From: Paenibacillus sp. BSR1-1
GTDB taxonomy: Bacteria; Bacillota; Bacilli; Bacillales; Cytobacillaceae
Reading direction: 5' to 3'
Length of the DNA stretch: 64,000 nt
Assembly: GCF_030403775.1 (NCBI RefSeq)
Contig: NZ_JAQMWQ010000025.1
Span: 1 to 64,000, forward strand
Shown: positions 28,217 to 37,966 of the stretch, in pieces
Numbering within the stretch: position 1 is the stretch's first letter
Layout: every line of letters begins with the position of its first letter
The notes under the pieces: generated by a model
The model's input: only the letters and a program-made list of their open reading frames with translations
The model's database searches: none
Told to the model about the DNA's origin: nothing
Made by a program: the position numbers and the translations under genes

Positions 28217-29122
28217 TTAAATCATTTCAGGATAATTCTGATCCTCTAATGTTTGCATAAGTCCTTTTTTAATATCATTATCTTTTATCCTTCTTAACAC
28301 CTTTTCTAAACTAGCAGAAATTTTTTCCAGATACCAAGGCTGATCTTTATATGGAAGCACATATTCGGTAACGAGCTGCCGAACTCGCTGCTCTATTGGT
28401 GAATGAATGTAAATGTTAATACCTTTAAACTTACTTATCATTAATTCCTCCGGCTGAACAGCTTTGCCAATTCGCTTGCTTTCTGCTTCAACTAGAAAAT
28501 AGTCCGAACCCTGGATTTCACTTAAACCTTTAAAAAGAAGAGCATCGAAGGTTTTTTGGTTATATCCATCACCAAGACCAATGGTACCAAAAATCGAACC
28601 TCTATGGCCGGCCATTTCTTCAAGGTCCAAAACAGCATATCCCTTCAGTTTTAAAATCTTCAAAACCTCCGTCTTGCCGACTCCAGTTAATCCATGCAAC
28701 ACAATAGCTTGGCTTGGCAGCATGGTTGGCAATTTCTCCAGGATATAATTACGATAGGCTTTATATCCGCCGACCAAACGCCATGAATAAAGGCCGGCAA
28801 ATTCTAAAAACGTTACAACAGCTTTGCTGCGCATTCCGCCGCGCCAGCAATGGATAATCAGTTCTCCGTCCTTATTAAATGATTTAATCGTTTGAAGTAA
28901 ATCAGGTATTTTGGGAGATACAAGCTCCATCGCTCTCCATTTTGCTGCTGCCTGTCCAACTTGTTTATAAATTGTCCCTATTTCTTGGCGTTCTTCGTCA
29001 GTAAATAAAGGCACATTGATTGCACCAGGAATAGCACCATCGTTAAACTCAATTGGCGAGCGTATATCAATGATGATCGGATTCTTCATCGTCATAAGTT
29101 CTTCAACAGTTATTTCCTTCAT
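28217..29122 (-). CDS. mnmH: tRNA 2-selenouridine synthase MnmH, interrupted
   Basis: 301 aa up to an in-frame TAA. N-terminal rhodanese domain with the catalytic Cys92 in HCWRGGMRS, then a P-loop domain GLTGVGKT (144-151). MnmH converts 2-thiouridine at the wobble base of Lys, Glu and Gln tRNAs to 2-selenouridine through a geranylated intermediate. The last ~54 residues follow in the same frame behind the stop, so this is either a recent nonsense mutation, a base-call error, or a readthrough site. The selenophosphate synthase gene (selD) is not in the window. Start ATG 29122 with AGGGAGT upstream. Confidence 0.8.
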   Translation of the reverse strand: MKEITVEELMTMKNPIIIDIRSPIEFNDGAIPGAINVPLFTDEERQEIGTIYKQVGQAAAKWRAMELVSPKIPDLLQTIKSFNKDGELIIHCWRGGMRSKAVVTFLEFAGLYSWRLVGGYKAYRNYILEKLPTMLPSQAIVLHGLTGVGKTEVLKILKLKGYAVLDLEEMAGHRGSIFGTIGLGDGYNQKTFDALLFKGLSEIQGSDYFLVEAESKRIGKAVQPEELMISKFKGINIYIHSPIEQRVRQLVTEYVLPYKDQPWYLEKISASLEKVLRRIKDNDIKKGLMQTLEDQNYPEMI

Positions 29123-29160
29123 AGATACTACACTCCCTCTAAAATAAATATTAAAACAAA

Positions 29161-29185
29161 CAAAAACTTCCTCTATGGGAAGTTT
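29161..29185 (-). terminator. Terminator downstream of trpA
   Basis: Minus-strand AAACTTCC / GGAAGTTT with a 5-6-nt loop followed by TTTTTG. Confidence 0.6.
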
Positions 29186-29304
29186 CGTACAAAGTTTGTC
29201 AGCAAGAAAAAATTTTTATATATTACGAGTATAATCATATTATAAGGTAGATAATCACCGCTATCAAGAATTTCAAAATTCCTGTTAGCATTTAACACAA
29301 TTTC

Positions 29305-30090
29305 CTATAATATTTTTGATTCTTGTTTAAAAACAGACATTAATTTTTCCATTTCTGCCAGCTCATTTTTATCAAATAATTCCACTATTTTACTTCCGAC
29401 AATAACACCATCACAATTTGTTGTTAATTCTAATGCCTGCTGTTCATTAGAGACCCCAAATCCAGCCAAAACAGGAATCGTACTAACTTCTTTCACCTGT
29501 TTTAAAAATTGATGCAGCTCACTGTCAAATTCATTTCTCGTTCCTGTTATCCCTTTGATCGTTACTGTATATAAAAATCCCTTTCCCTTACTTGCAATCG
29601 TCTTTATCCTTTCGATTGGAGTTGTAAGGGTAACAAGACGAATTAATTCAACCTGTGCTTCTTCAAGCTGTGGCGCAATAAGATCCTCTTCTTCCACAGG
29701 CAAGTCCGGTATAATACAAGCGTCAACACCTGCATTGCTAATATCTCGGACAAATTCACTGATTCCATAACAGTAAATAGGATTTAAGTAGGTCATAAGG
29801 ATAATCGGAGCCGTAACCACTTTTCTCGCTTTTTCAATTTCAGCAATAATTCCTCTTAAGGTTGTTCCTTTTTCCAGTGCTCTAATCCCTGCCTGTTGAA
29901 TCGTAGGCCCATCCGCTACCGGGTCAGAAAAAGGGACTCCTACTTCAATAGCAGTAGCTCCATACTTTTCTAGTAAAACCAGCCGGTCTGCTAAACAGTC
30001 CAGTCCGCCGTCTCCTGCCATTAAATAAGGTACAAACGCTTTTCTTTGATCTTCTTTTAATATTGTAAAAGTTTGTTCGAGCCGATTCAT
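29305..30090 (-). CDS. trpA: Tryptophan synthase alpha chain
   Basis: 261-aa TIM barrel that splits indole-3-glycerol phosphate. VGVPFSDPVADGPTIQQAG carries the catalytic Asp, and the phosphate-binding GFGVSNEQ and GVIVGSKIV segments are present. Last gene of the trp operon, 2 nt behind trpB; a terminator follows about 120 nt downstream. Confidence 0.96.
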   Translation of the reverse strand: MNRLEQTFTILKEDQRKAFVPYLMAGDGGLDCLADRLVLLEKYGATAIEVGVPFSDPVADGPTIQQAGIRALEKGTTLRGIIAEIEKARKVVTAPIILMTYLNPIYCYGISEFVRDISNAGVDACIIPDLPVEEEDLIAPQLEEAQVELIRLVTLTTPIERIKTIASKGKGFLYTVTIKGITGTRNEFDSELHQFLKQVKEVSTIPVLAGFGVSNEQQALELTTNCDGVIVGSKIVELFDKNELAEMEKLMSVFKQESKIL

Positions 30091-30092
30091 GA

Positions 30093-31292
30093 TTAATTCT
30101 CCCCCTCAAGCCTGTTTTTCACAGCATCTACATCTTTATCACCGCGTCCAGACAAGCAGATCACAATGCTTTCTGTTGTTTTCATTTCAGCTGCAAGTTT
30201 TACAGCAAAGGCAACTGCATGTGAACTTTCAAGTGCCGGTATGATTCCCTCCATTTTTGATAATAGCTGGAAAGCGTCAAGTGCCTCTTTATCCGTAATA
30301 GATTGATAGTTTGCTCGGCCGATTTCTTTTAAATAGCTGTGTTCTGGTCCTACGCCAGGATAATCAAGACCGGCGGAAATCGAATGGGCTTCTTGAATTT
30401 GACCATTCTGATCCTGCAATAAATACATTAAAGACCCATGCAGTACACCCGGTTTGCCTTTTGTAAGGGAAGCAGCATGATATTCTGTATCAACACCTCG
30501 TCCAGCTGCTTCTACGCCATAAAGCTTGACTTCCTCATTCTCAATAAACGGATGAAACATGCCCATGGCATTACTGCCGCCTCCAATACAGGCGACCACT
30601 GCATCAGGAAGCTTTCCTTCAAGCTTATGAAATTGTTCTTTTGTTTCTTTGCCGATTACACTTTGAAAGTCCCTAACCATTTGTGGAAATGGGTGCGGCC
30701 CCATTACAGACCCCAATAAATAGTGGGTATCATCCACATTGGCAACCCAGTACCTTAAGGCTTCGTTCACAGCATCTTTTAAGGTGGCACTGCCAGATGT
30801 CACACTGACTACCTTTGCCCCCAGCAATTCCATTCGAAACACATTTAGTGCCTGCCTCTTGATATCTTCCTCACCCATAAAGATGATGCAATCAAGGTTT
30901 AATAAGGCACAAACCGTTGCTGTTGCCACACCATGCTGCCCGGCGCCCGTTTCAGCGACAATCTTTCTTTTCCCCATTCGTACTGCTAGAAGTGCCTGAC
31001 CAATAGCATTGTTAATTTTGTGTGCACCCGTATGATTCAAATCCTCACGTTTTAGAAAAATCCTTGCTCCTCCAGCATACTTTGTAAGATTTTCGGCAAA
31101 GTATAATGGGGTTTCTCTCCCCACATAATCTTTTAATAATCTTTGAATTTCTGCTTGAAAGCTAGGGTCCTTCTTTGCATCGTCATATGCCTCACCAAGC
31201 TCAATGACTGCCTTCATTAGTGTTTCTGGTACAAATCTTCCGCCGAAAATGCCAAAATGACCTTTTTCATTTGGTAATGTATATGTGTTCAT
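30093..31292 (-). CDS. trpB: Tryptophan synthase beta chain
   Basis: 399-aa PLP enzyme joining indole and serine. The PLP Lys is in [16 protein letters not shown] and the phosphate loop is [10 protein letters not shown]. Starts [20 protein letters not shown]. Overlaps trpF by 4 nt (ATGA) and is 2 nt from trpA, consistent with coupled synthesis of the alpha2beta2 complex. Confidence 0.97.
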   Translation of the reverse strand: MNTYTLPNEKGHFGIFGGRFVPETLMKAVIELGEAYDDAKKDPSFQAEIQRLLKDYVGRETPLYFAENLTKYAGGARIFLKREDLNHTGAHKINNAIGQALLAVRMGKRKIVAETGAGQHGVATATVCALLNLDCIIFMGEEDIKRQALNVFRMELLGAKVVSVTSGSATLKDAVNEALRYWVANVDDTHYLLGSVMGPHPFPQMVRDFQSVIGKETKEQFHKLEGKLPDAVVACIGGGSNAMGMFHPFIENEEVKLYGVEAAGRGVDTEYHAASLTKGKPGVLHGSLMYLLQDQNGQIQEAHSISAGLDYPGVGPEHSYLKEIGRANYQSITDKEALDAFQLLSKMEGIIPALESSHAVAFAVKLAAEMKTTESIVICLSGRGDKDVDAVKNRLEGEN

Positions 31293-31915
31293 TTTGTAAT
31301 CCCTCCAATTAAGCTTCCTTTTACCTTTTCAATAAATGTTTTTATCTTCTGGAGATCCTTTTTACCATCCGTTTCGACTCCAGAGCTTACATCAACCATA
31401 TAGGGTTGTATAATATGGATCGCCTCTTCCACATTGCCTGCATGCAATCCGCCTGCAAGAATGACACGTTTACTATTTATCAAACTTAAATTGACCTCGT
31501 TCCAATTAAAAGCAGTGCCATTTCCACCTCGATATTTTCCTTTTGGACTGTCTAGTAACAAATAGTCACTCGGAAAATTCTTATAGGTTGCTAAGTTCTC
31601 ATTTCCCTGAAAGCTAATGGCCTTGATAACTGGCAATGATAGTGATTCACTAAAAGGAGCCGTTTCGTCACCATGTAATTGGATATGAGTAAGACCAACA
31701 ATGGACGCAATTCTTTCTATTGCTTCCATTGATTCATTAACAAATACCCCAACTTTACACACTTCTTCAGGCAGGAAGGAAGCTATTTCTTTTGCCTTAT
31801 CAATCGAAACCTTCCTTTTACTTTCTGCAAATACAAACCCAATAGCATCGGCACCAAATTGGGAGGCCGCAATTCCTGTTTCCACATCGGATATTCCGCA
31901 AATTTTTACTTTCAT
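31289..31915 (-). CDS. trpF: Phosphoribosylanthranilate isomerase
   Basis: 208-aa TIM barrel. [14 protein letters not shown] contains the catalytic Cys7; the general acid Asp lies in [11 protein letters not shown]. It performs the Amadori rearrangement before TrpC. Overlaps trpC by 4 nt and trpB by 4 nt. Confidence 0.95.
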   Translation of the reverse strand: MKVKICGISDVETGIAASQFGADAIGFVFAESKRKVSIDKAKEIASFLPEEVCKVGVFVNESMEAIERIASIVGLTHIQLHGDETAPFSESLSLPVIKAISFQGNENLATYKNFPSDYLLLDSPKGKYRGGNGTAFNWNEVNLSLINSKRVILAGGLHAGNVEEAIHIIQPYMVDVSSGVETDGKKDLQKIKTFIEKVKGSLIGGITK

Positions 31916-32703
31916 CTTCCTGCACCTTCTTTCAAAGGTAAGCGAAAGTTCAAGAAGGATTGTTTCACGTCTGCACTTTTCATGAAAGCCTCCCCGACTA
32001 AGACCGCATTTGCACCTGCATTTCTTACACGTTCCACATCTTCTTGGTGGTGGACTCCACTCTCACTTATGAGAAAGGCACCCGCATCTCTTACAACTGT
32101 TGCTAGATTCTCTGTAACTTCAAGCGAGACATGAAAGGTTTTTAAGTCGCGATTATTTACGCCAATAAGCTTGGCACCCGTTTTCAGGGCTGTTTCCAGT
32201 TCCTCCAGATTATGAACCTCCACCAATACTTCCAGCCCTATGCCCTTAGCGTATTGAAAAAGTTCTATCAATTTAAATTCGTCTAATGCTGCAACAATCA
32301 GCAAAACAATGTCTGCGCCGTGAGCTGCAGCAAAATCAATTTGAACTTGATCAATAATAAAGTCTTTACATAGAATCGGCAGGTTCACCGTGTTTCGAAC
32401 CTCCAGCAAATCAGAAAATGATCCTTTAAAAAAGGTTTGATCTGTCAGGACAGAAATCGCGGAAGCGCCATATTCTTCATATAAACCTGCCTGAATGGCT
32501 GGTGGAATCGTATCGTTAATAATTCCTTTAGAAGGTGATGCCCGCTTAAATTCAGAAATTATGGATATTTCTTCTGCTGTTTGCAGCTTTTGAATAAAAG
32601 ATCTTCTCTGACGAACAACAGAATGCAATGTCTGTTTCCCTTCAAGGAGCAGGAGAATATCCTTTTTCTTTTGAGCAATAATTTTATCTAAGATTGTTTC
32701 CAC
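31912..32703 (-). CDS. trpC: Indole-3-glycerol phosphate synthase
   Basis: 263-aa TIM barrel; ISEFKRASPSKGII is the substrate-binding signature, followed by ILCKDFIID and GVNNRDLKTF. Starts with GTG directly after the trpD stop. Separate from TrpF rather than fused as in enterobacteria. Confidence 0.96.
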   Translation of the reverse strand: METILDKIIAQKKKDILLLLEGKQTLHSVVRQRRSFIQKLQTAEEISIISEFKRASPSKGIINDTIPPAIQAGLYEEYGASAISVLTDQTFFKGSFSDLLEVRNTVNLPILCKDFIIDQVQIDFAAAHGADIVLLIVAALDEFKLIELFQYAKGIGLEVLVEVHNLEELETALKTGAKLIGVNNRDLKTFHVSLEVTENLATVVRDAGAFLISESGVHHQEDVERVRNAGANAVLVGEAFMKSADVKQSFLNFRLPLKEGAGR

Positions 32704-33732
32704 TTAAATCGCCTCTTTCTTACCGGATGCTTGTGATTTTTCAATTAAGTTCGTTAATTTTTCATAAGCAGCACCGGAATCAATGATTTCACTGGCTGCT
32801 TGAATTCCGTCCTTAATGGAATTTGCTTTGCCCGCTGTAAAAATCCCCATTCCTGCATTAAGCAATACGGTATCACGGTAAGCACCTTTTTCGCCTTTTA
32901 ACACTTTGACTAAAATTTCGGCATTATCTTTTGAATCTCCGCCCTTGATACAGCTATTATCATATTGCGGTAGATTTACCTCTTCAGGATGGAAGGATTG
33001 GTTGGTAATGATTCCATTCTCCAAAAGGGTCAGATGGTTTTCTCCTTGGAGAGATGCTTCGTCCATAAACCCTGCCCCATTAATGACAATAGCCCGTTTA
33101 CGGCCTAACTTCTTTAGAACATCGGCAAAAACATTTATTAGGTCTCTTCGATACACACCGAGCAATTGATAGTCTAAATCAATTGGATTTGTCAGCGGCC
33201 CGATAAAATTAAACACTGTTGGTATTTTCAATTGTTTTCGAACGGTCATTACTTTTTTCAATTTTGGGTGGACGTTCGGTGCAAATAAAAAGGATAGTCC
33301 GATTTCTTGAAGAATTTCTTCTGTTCTTTCTGCTGACAGATTTAAATTCACCCCTAAGTACTCTAAAACATCGGCACTTCCTGTCTTGCTTGAAACACTC
33401 CTATTTCCATGTTTGGCAACAGGAATTCCAGCGCCAGCGATTACAAAAGCAGAGGTTGTGCTGACATTAAAGCTCGAGGAACCATCCCCCCCTGTTCCAC
33501 AATTATCAATTACACCTGGCAATCTCTTTTTAAAGGTCAGGGTATTGGCCTTCATTGCTTTGACAATACCCGTAATTTCATCAACTGTTTCTCCTTTGGA
33601 TTTCAACCCCATTAGAAAGGCGGCGATTTCGGATTCTGAAACTTCTTCACCCAAGATGAAATCAACTGCTTCTTTCATCTGGCTTTCAGAAAAGGATTCA
33701 CGCTCAGCTAACTGGAGTAAATAATTCTTCAT
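32704..33732 (-). CDS. trpD: Anthranilate phosphoribosyltransferase
   Basis: 342 aa. The PRPP-binding motif DNCGTGGDGSSSFNVST and KHGNRSVSSKTGSADVLEYL are clear. Adds phosphoribose to anthranilate. Begins 29 nt inside the 3' end of trpG, so translation is coupled; no fusion to the glutaminase. Confidence 0.96.
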   Translation of the reverse strand: MKNYLLQLAERESFSESQMKEAVDFILGEEVSESEIAAFLMGLKSKGETVDEITGIVKAMKANTLTFKKRLPGVIDNCGTGGDGSSSFNVSTTSAFVIAGAGIPVAKHGNRSVSSKTGSADVLEYLGVNLNLSAERTEEILQEIGLSFLFAPNVHPKLKKVMTVRKQLKIPTVFNFIGPLTNPIDLDYQLLGVYRRDLINVFADVLKKLGRKRAIVINGAGFMDEASLQGENHLTLLENGIITNQSFHPEEVNLPQYDNSCIKGGDSKDNAEILVKVLKGEKGAYRDTVLLNAGMGIFTAGKANSIKDGIQAASEIIDSGAAYEKLTNLIEKSQASGKKEAI

Positions 33733-34315
33733 TTGTCCTCATCCTTTCGATCTCAAGTAAAAAGTTTTTCAATATTTGTTTTCCAGCTGGCGTTCCAATT
33801 GACTCGGGATGAAACTGCAGACCATAGACTGGAAAATTTCGATGCTTTATCGCCATAATTTCTTGGTCATCACAAGACTCTGCAACACATTGAAGGACTT
33901 CTGGCATCGTGCGTTTCTCAATAATCAAGGAGTGATAGCGCATGACTTCCAATACCTCCGGCAGATCTTTAAAAAGCCCTTCACCATTGTGCGAAATGAT
34001 GGATGTTTTACCATGCTTGATTAATTCAGCCCTTTGAATTTCCCCTCCGAAAGCCGCTCCAATCGCCTGATGGCCAAGGCAGATTCCTAAGATTGGGAAC
34101 TGATTATAATAGGTTTGAATCACTTCAATACAAATTCCCGCATCCTCAGGTTTACCTGGTCCAGGTGAGAGAATAATCGCTTTTGGGTTTAATTCTTTTA
34201 TTTTGTCAACGGTAAGCTGGTTGTTTCTAACTACCTCAACCTTTTCGCCGATTTCACCTAAATACTGATAAAGGTTATAGGTGAAGGAGTCGAAGTTATC
34301 AATCAGTAAAATCAT
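33704..34315 (-). CDS. trpG: Anthranilate synthase glutaminase subunit
   Basis: 203-aa class I glutamine amidotransferase: LIDNFDSFTYNLYQYLG, nucleophile in GICLGHQAIG (about Cys79) and the FHPES His/Glu. Supplies ammonia to TrpE. Its presence inside the trp operon differs from B. subtilis, where the only copy (PabA) is in the folate operon. Overlaps trpE by 4 nt. Confidence 0.94.
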   Translation of the reverse strand: MILLIDNFDSFTYNLYQYLGEIGEKVEVVRNNQLTVDKIKELNPKAIILSPGPGKPEDAGICIEVIQTYYNQFPILGICLGHQAIGAAFGGEIQRAELIKHGKTSIISHNGEGLFKDLPEVLEVMRYHSLIIEKRTMPEVLQCVAESCDDQEIMAIKHRNFPVYGLQFHPESIGTPAGKQILKNFLLEIERMRTNEELFTPVS

Positions 34316-35700
34316 TTCTCACCCTCCAAGAAGGAATTTAATTTATTTATCGTTTCTTGATATTCTGATTCCGGGTTCGAGTCGTATACAATCCCAGCAC
34401 CAGCTTGAATATAGGCATATCCTTCCTTCAAAATCATCGTTCTGATGGCCAAGGCAAAATCCATATCCCCGTTAGCCGATACATAACCAACTGCACCTGA
34501 ATAGAGGCCTCTTTTTGACTTTTCCAATGAGTTAATGATCTCCATTGCCCTAACCTTTGGAGCACCTGAAACCGTCCCTGCCGGTAAGCATGCTGCCAAG
34601 GCATCGATCGCTGTTTTCTCCGAATTTAGAACCCCGCTCACTTCTGATACCAAGTGCATCACATGACGGTATTTTTCAACGGCCATATACCTATCAACTT
34701 GAACAGTGCCAAACTCACAAATTTTTCCGAGATCATTTCGGCCAAGATCGACCAGCATCTTATGTTCAGCTAATTCCTTTTCATCCTTTTTTAACTCTTC
34801 TTCGATTAATAAATCCTCTTCCTTGGTTCTGCCTCGTCTTTTGGTACCTGCGATTGGATTGGAAAAAACCTTATTCCCCCTAGTTTTTATCAAGCTCTCC
34901 GGTGATGATCCAATTACGGTATAGTCCTCAAAATCGATGTAGAACATATACGGGGTTGGATTATGTGCGCGATGCTTCCGATAAAGAGATAAAGGGTCTC
35001 CGGCAAAGATTGACTTCATTCTTCTCGAAAGAACCACTTGAAAAATGTCACCTGCTAAAATATGCTCTTTTGCTATTTCCACATTTTTGATAAAGACCTC
35101 TTGACTTGTTTCAGAATCAAATCCAGTAAATTGAAATGGCTTCTCATTTGGGTAGAATGTAGGTTTTTTCAGTTCTTCTATCCTCTGATTTATCCGTTTT
35201 TCTATTTCTGTTATCTGATTTTCTTCAGAAAGCTGGCATCCGCAAATCATTACCTTTTCTTCAAGATGGTCAAAAACGATAACCTCTTCATAGAACATTA
35301 AGTGGACATCCGGCATTTCCATTCCATTTGGAAATTCTTCTCCAATACCTTCATACTGTCGGATAATGTCGTATCCTACATATCCAACTGCTCCTCCAAT
35401 AAACGGAAAAGGCAGCTGTTCCAGGCTTTTATTCGGTAAAAGCTCTTTTATAACCTCGATTGGATTTCCATGCACTACTTTTTTTTCACCAGCCCGATTG
35501 AAAATTTCATTAGAATTCCCTTTAGAAATAAGCTCAAAGGCTGGATCTGCGCCAATAAAGGAATAGCGGCCAGAGTCATTGTATTTATGAGAACTTTCCA
35601 ACAAGAATTTCTTTTTCCCGCTAATTTTTTGTAAAATCGAAATGGGGGTAAGCGTATCTCCTTTTATTTCCTCTACGATATATTTGGGTTTTGTTGTCAT
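34312..35700 (-). CDS. trpE: Anthranilate synthase component I
   Basis: 462-aa chorismate-utilising enzyme. The feedback-inhibition motif LLES (FLLESSHKYNDSGRYSFIG) is near the N-terminus, and GSSPESL, NPIAGTKRRG, and YIQAGAGIVYDSNPE mark the catalytic domain. First gene of trpEGDCFBA. ATG 35700 is used because AAGAAGGGAG lies about 8 nt upstream, directly after the second T-box terminator. Confidence 0.96.
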   Translation of the reverse strand: MTTKPKYIVEEIKGDTLTPISILQKISGKKKFLLESSHKYNDSGRYSFIGADPAFELISKGNSNEIFNRAGEKKVVHGNPIEVIKELLPNKSLEQLPFPFIGGAVGYVGYDIIRQYEGIGEEFPNGMEMPDVHLMFYEEVIVFDHLEEKVMICGCQLSEENQITEIEKRINQRIEELKKPTFYPNEKPFQFTGFDSETSQEVFIKNVEIAKEHILAGDIFQVVLSRRMKSIFAGDPLSLYRKHRAHNPTPYMFYIDFEDYTVIGSSPESLIKTRGNKVFSNPIAGTKRRGRTKEEDLLIEEELKKDEKELAEHKMLVDLGRNDLGKICEFGTVQVDRYMAVEKYRHVMHLVSEVSGVLNSEKTAIDALAACLPAGTVSGAPKVRAMEIINSLEKSKRGLYSGAVGYVSANGDMDFALAIRTMILKEGYAYIQAGAGIVYDSNPESEYQETINKLNSFLEGEK

Positions 35701-35720
35701 AATCAAGCTCCCTTCTTAAT

Positions 35721-36000
35721 AAAAAAAATCGCCCTCTATATGCGCATGTAAAAATACGCATATAGAGGACGATTCTCGGACCGTGGTGCCACCTCCATTT
35801 GAAGCAGGCCCAACCTGCTTCCTCTTTCGGATACAGAATTATTTCATTCGATATCCTATCCTTTTAACGGTGGAATTCCGTGCATCCCTACTTTTTGTTC
35901 AAGATGCCTCTCACAAGTCCATTCCACAAATCCTTTCTTATCGGGCTCTCACCATCCCCGACTCTCTGCAAAGAAACAAAAATGTGTACTCCTCTTGCTC
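35721..36000 (-). promoter_or_regulatory. Second (promoter-distal) T-box riboswitch, Trp
   Basis: Minus-strand leader with stem I (GCAGAGAGTCGGGGATGGTG), specifier TGG followed by A (35921-35919, in GGAATGGACTTG), T-box AGGTGGCACCACGG (around 35797-35780), and an intrinsic terminator (stem CCTCTATATGCG / CGCATATAGAGG, 35774-35728, plus eight T). The bulge UGGC suits a tRNA with discriminator G, as in tRNA-Trp. Uncharged tRNA-Trp should favour the antiterminator. Confidence 0.9.
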
Positions 36001-36023
36001 AACGAATTTCTATATTATTTTTA

Positions 36024-36311
36024 AATACAAAAAGGGCCCTCCATCCAAAAAAGGACGGAAGACCCGTGGTGCCACCTTCATTAGCTAAAAAATTAGCTCA
36101 CTTTACCGATATCGAAGCAAATAGCTTTAATATCTGTCTCTTGTAACGATGAGATCTTCGCCAAAGCCTACTGACCATTCGAGGAGGTTCGGTTTGGAGG
36201 CTCGGAAGTCCATTCCCTAAAACGTCAACACTGATTTCCACCAACCATCAGCTCTCTAAAGAATCCGTTAAAGGTACTACTCTTCGTCAATGCCTTACGT
36301 TCATATTATTG
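36024..36311 (-). promoter_or_regulatory. First (promoter-proximal) T-box riboswitch, Trp
   Basis: Minus strand: AGTA K-turn, AGAGAGCTGATGGTTGGTGG distal stem I, specifier TGG plus A (36212-36210, in GAATGGACTTCCGAGC), T-box AATGAAGGTGGCACCACGG (36082-36064) and a terminator GGGTCTTCCGTCC / GGATGGAGGGCCC (36065-36034) with T-run. It is a complete element, so the trp mRNA has to pass two Trp-dependent terminators in series. Confidence 0.9.
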
Positions 36312-36317
36312 TTTATT

Positions 36318-36347
36318 ATATTATTACAGTTCATCCTTCATTGTCAA
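36318..36347 (-). promoter_or_regulatory. SigA promoter of the trp operon
   Basis: Minus strand TTGACA (36347-36342), 17-18 bp spacer and a T/A-rich -10 (TAATAT, 36323-36318). Start expected near 36311, about 610 nt before trpE. Confidence 0.65.
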
Positions 36348-36478
36348 GCATTAATTTTTTCAATCTTCGAAATCGTCATTAAAATACTCAATCAACTTCC
36401 ATTTAAAGGATTAGTTTTTTAAAACTGTTTAAGTGAATATTAACAGTAGAAAATAATTTAAGGCGGGATCAAAGATTA

Positions 36479-37753
36479 ATGGAACATATTGAACAGTTAG
36501 GCCAAAATCCACGAGCTGCTAAAAAGAAACAGTCTCGGGCAGGGCAAAAGAGGTCCAATGAGGTTTCAAGCCAAAAGTGGGCCATTGTCTCGCTATCTTC
36601 CATTCCTTTAGTGATGACCTTAGGAAATTCGATGCTAATTCCAGTTTTGCCAACGATGGAGAAAAAATTATCGATTTCTTCCTTTCAAACCAGTATGATC
36701 ATTACGGTATATTCTATCGTTGCTATTTTTTTAATCCCTGTTGCCGGATATTTATCTGATCATATTGGCAGAAAAAAGGTCATTATTCCAAGTCTTATCA
36801 TCGCCGGAATTGGAGGACTGCTATCTGGCTGGGCCGCTTGGAAATTAGATAATGCTTATTGGCTGATTTTAATTGGGCGTGCACTTCAAGGTGTGGGTGC
36901 TGCCGGTGCAGCTCCGATTGTCATGCCGCTCGTCGGCGATATGTTTAAGAATGATGACGATGTCAGCTGTACACTTGGCTTAATTGAAACCTCCAACACC
37001 TTTGGAAAAGTTTTAAGTCCAATTTTAGGGGCATTTTTAGCTGGATTTATTTGGTTTTTACCTTTTTTCTCTTTTCCAATTTTTTGTGGTATTTCTGTTT
37101 TGTTGATGATTTTTCTTGTTAAATGCCCCAAATCATCTGCTAAACCAGTCCCATTTAAGGAATTTTTTATAAATGTTAAGAAAACCTTTACGAAAAAAGG
37201 TCGTTGGCTTTATGCCATCTTTTTTATTGGTGGCATTCTTATGCTCGTCCTTTTTGGAATTCTCTTCTACCTGTCTGAAATTTTTGAAACAAAATATGGG
37301 ATAAAGGCTATTAAAAAAGGCTTCTTTTTAGCATTACCACTTGGGGCACTTTGCCTATCATCCTATATAAGCGGCAAAGTTATTAAAAAAAATAAAGTAT
37401 TAATGAAATGGTTAACCTTTGGTGGAATGGTTGCTGCGGCATTCTCCATTGCTGCCCTCTGGTTTTCCATAAAGCTGTGGTATATGCTCACGATGTTTTT
37501 AATAAGCGGGGTAGGGATTGGTATTGGTCTTCCTTGTCTCGATGCCTTAATTACTGAAGGGGTTGAGAAGGAGGAACGGGGTACTATTACATCGATATAC
37601 AGTTCGATGAGGTTTATCGGAGTAGCGGCTGGGCCTCCGATTATTGCTTTGTTCATGAAACATTCTAACCACTGGATTTTTATCCTTCTTAGCAGTTTAA
37701 GTATTTTGGCTGCCTTGGTCGCTTTGAAAGCCATTAAACCCAAAGAGAGCTGA
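36479..37753 (+). CDS. MFS drug/metabolite exporter, 12-TM
   Basis: 424-aa major facilitator. A Lys/Arg-rich cytosolic N-terminus of ~30 residues precedes twelve predicted membrane segments. The loop 2-3 motif GYLSDHIGRKKVIIP and the antiporter-type segment GRALQGVGAAGAAPIVMPLV (motif C region) indicate a DHA1 proton-coupled exporter. Substrate unknown; B. subtilis YmfD-type exporters are similar in layout. Start ATG 36479 with AAGGCGGGA upstream. Divergent from trp, single gene with terminator. Confidence 0.85.
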   Translation: MEHIEQLGQNPRAAKKKQSRAGQKRSNEVSSQKWAIVSLSSIPLVMTLGNSMLIPVLPTMEKKLSISSFQTSMIITVYSIVAIFLIPVAGYLSDHIGRKKVIIPSLIIAGIGGLLSGWAAWKLDNAYWLILIGRALQGVGAAGAAPIVMPLVGDMFKNDDDVSCTLGLIETSNTFGKVLSPILGAFLAGFIWFLPFFSFPIFCGISVLLMIFLVKCPKSSAKPVPFKEFFINVKKTFTKKGRWLYAIFFIGGILMLVLFGILFYLSEIFETKYGIKAIKKGFFLALPLGALCLSSYISGKVIKKNKVLMKWLTFGGMVAAAFSIAALWFSIKLWYMLTMFLISGVGIGIGLPCLDALITEGVEKEERGTITSIYSSMRFIGVAAGPPIIALFMKHSNHWIFILLSSLSILAALVALKAIKPKES

Positions 37754-37776
37754 GGAATATGTCCTCAGCTTTTTTC
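37748..37776 (+). terminator. Intrinsic terminator of the MFS gene
   Basis: AGCTGAGGA / TCCTCAGCT stem, 5-nt loop, six T; contains the stop codon. Confidence 0.85.
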
Positions 37777-37800
37777 TATATTCGGGCTCTGCTATACAAA

Positions 37801-37932
37801 TGTTTATTTCCGCTTCGGGCACTCGCTTTCAGCGGGGAGGTCTTGGAGCCTCCTCGGCGATGAAAGCGCCTGAGGATCTCCAGGTTACCTCTATTTCACG
37901 CAGGATTCGAGTACCCTGCGCTCCAATCAACA
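37801..37932 (-). repeat. Second full-length GC-rich repeat, 132 bp
   Basis: On the minus strand begins TGTTGATTGGAGCG like the copy at 3237 and contains GGCGCTTTCATCGCCGAGGAGG, ending near TGTTTATT in plus orientation (37801). The two full copies differ at many positions but keep length, ends and the central GCGCCGAGGAGGCTCC-like core. Confidence 0.7.
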
Positions 37933-37966
37933 GTGTTAAATATTCATTAAATGCCTTTAACAGCGC

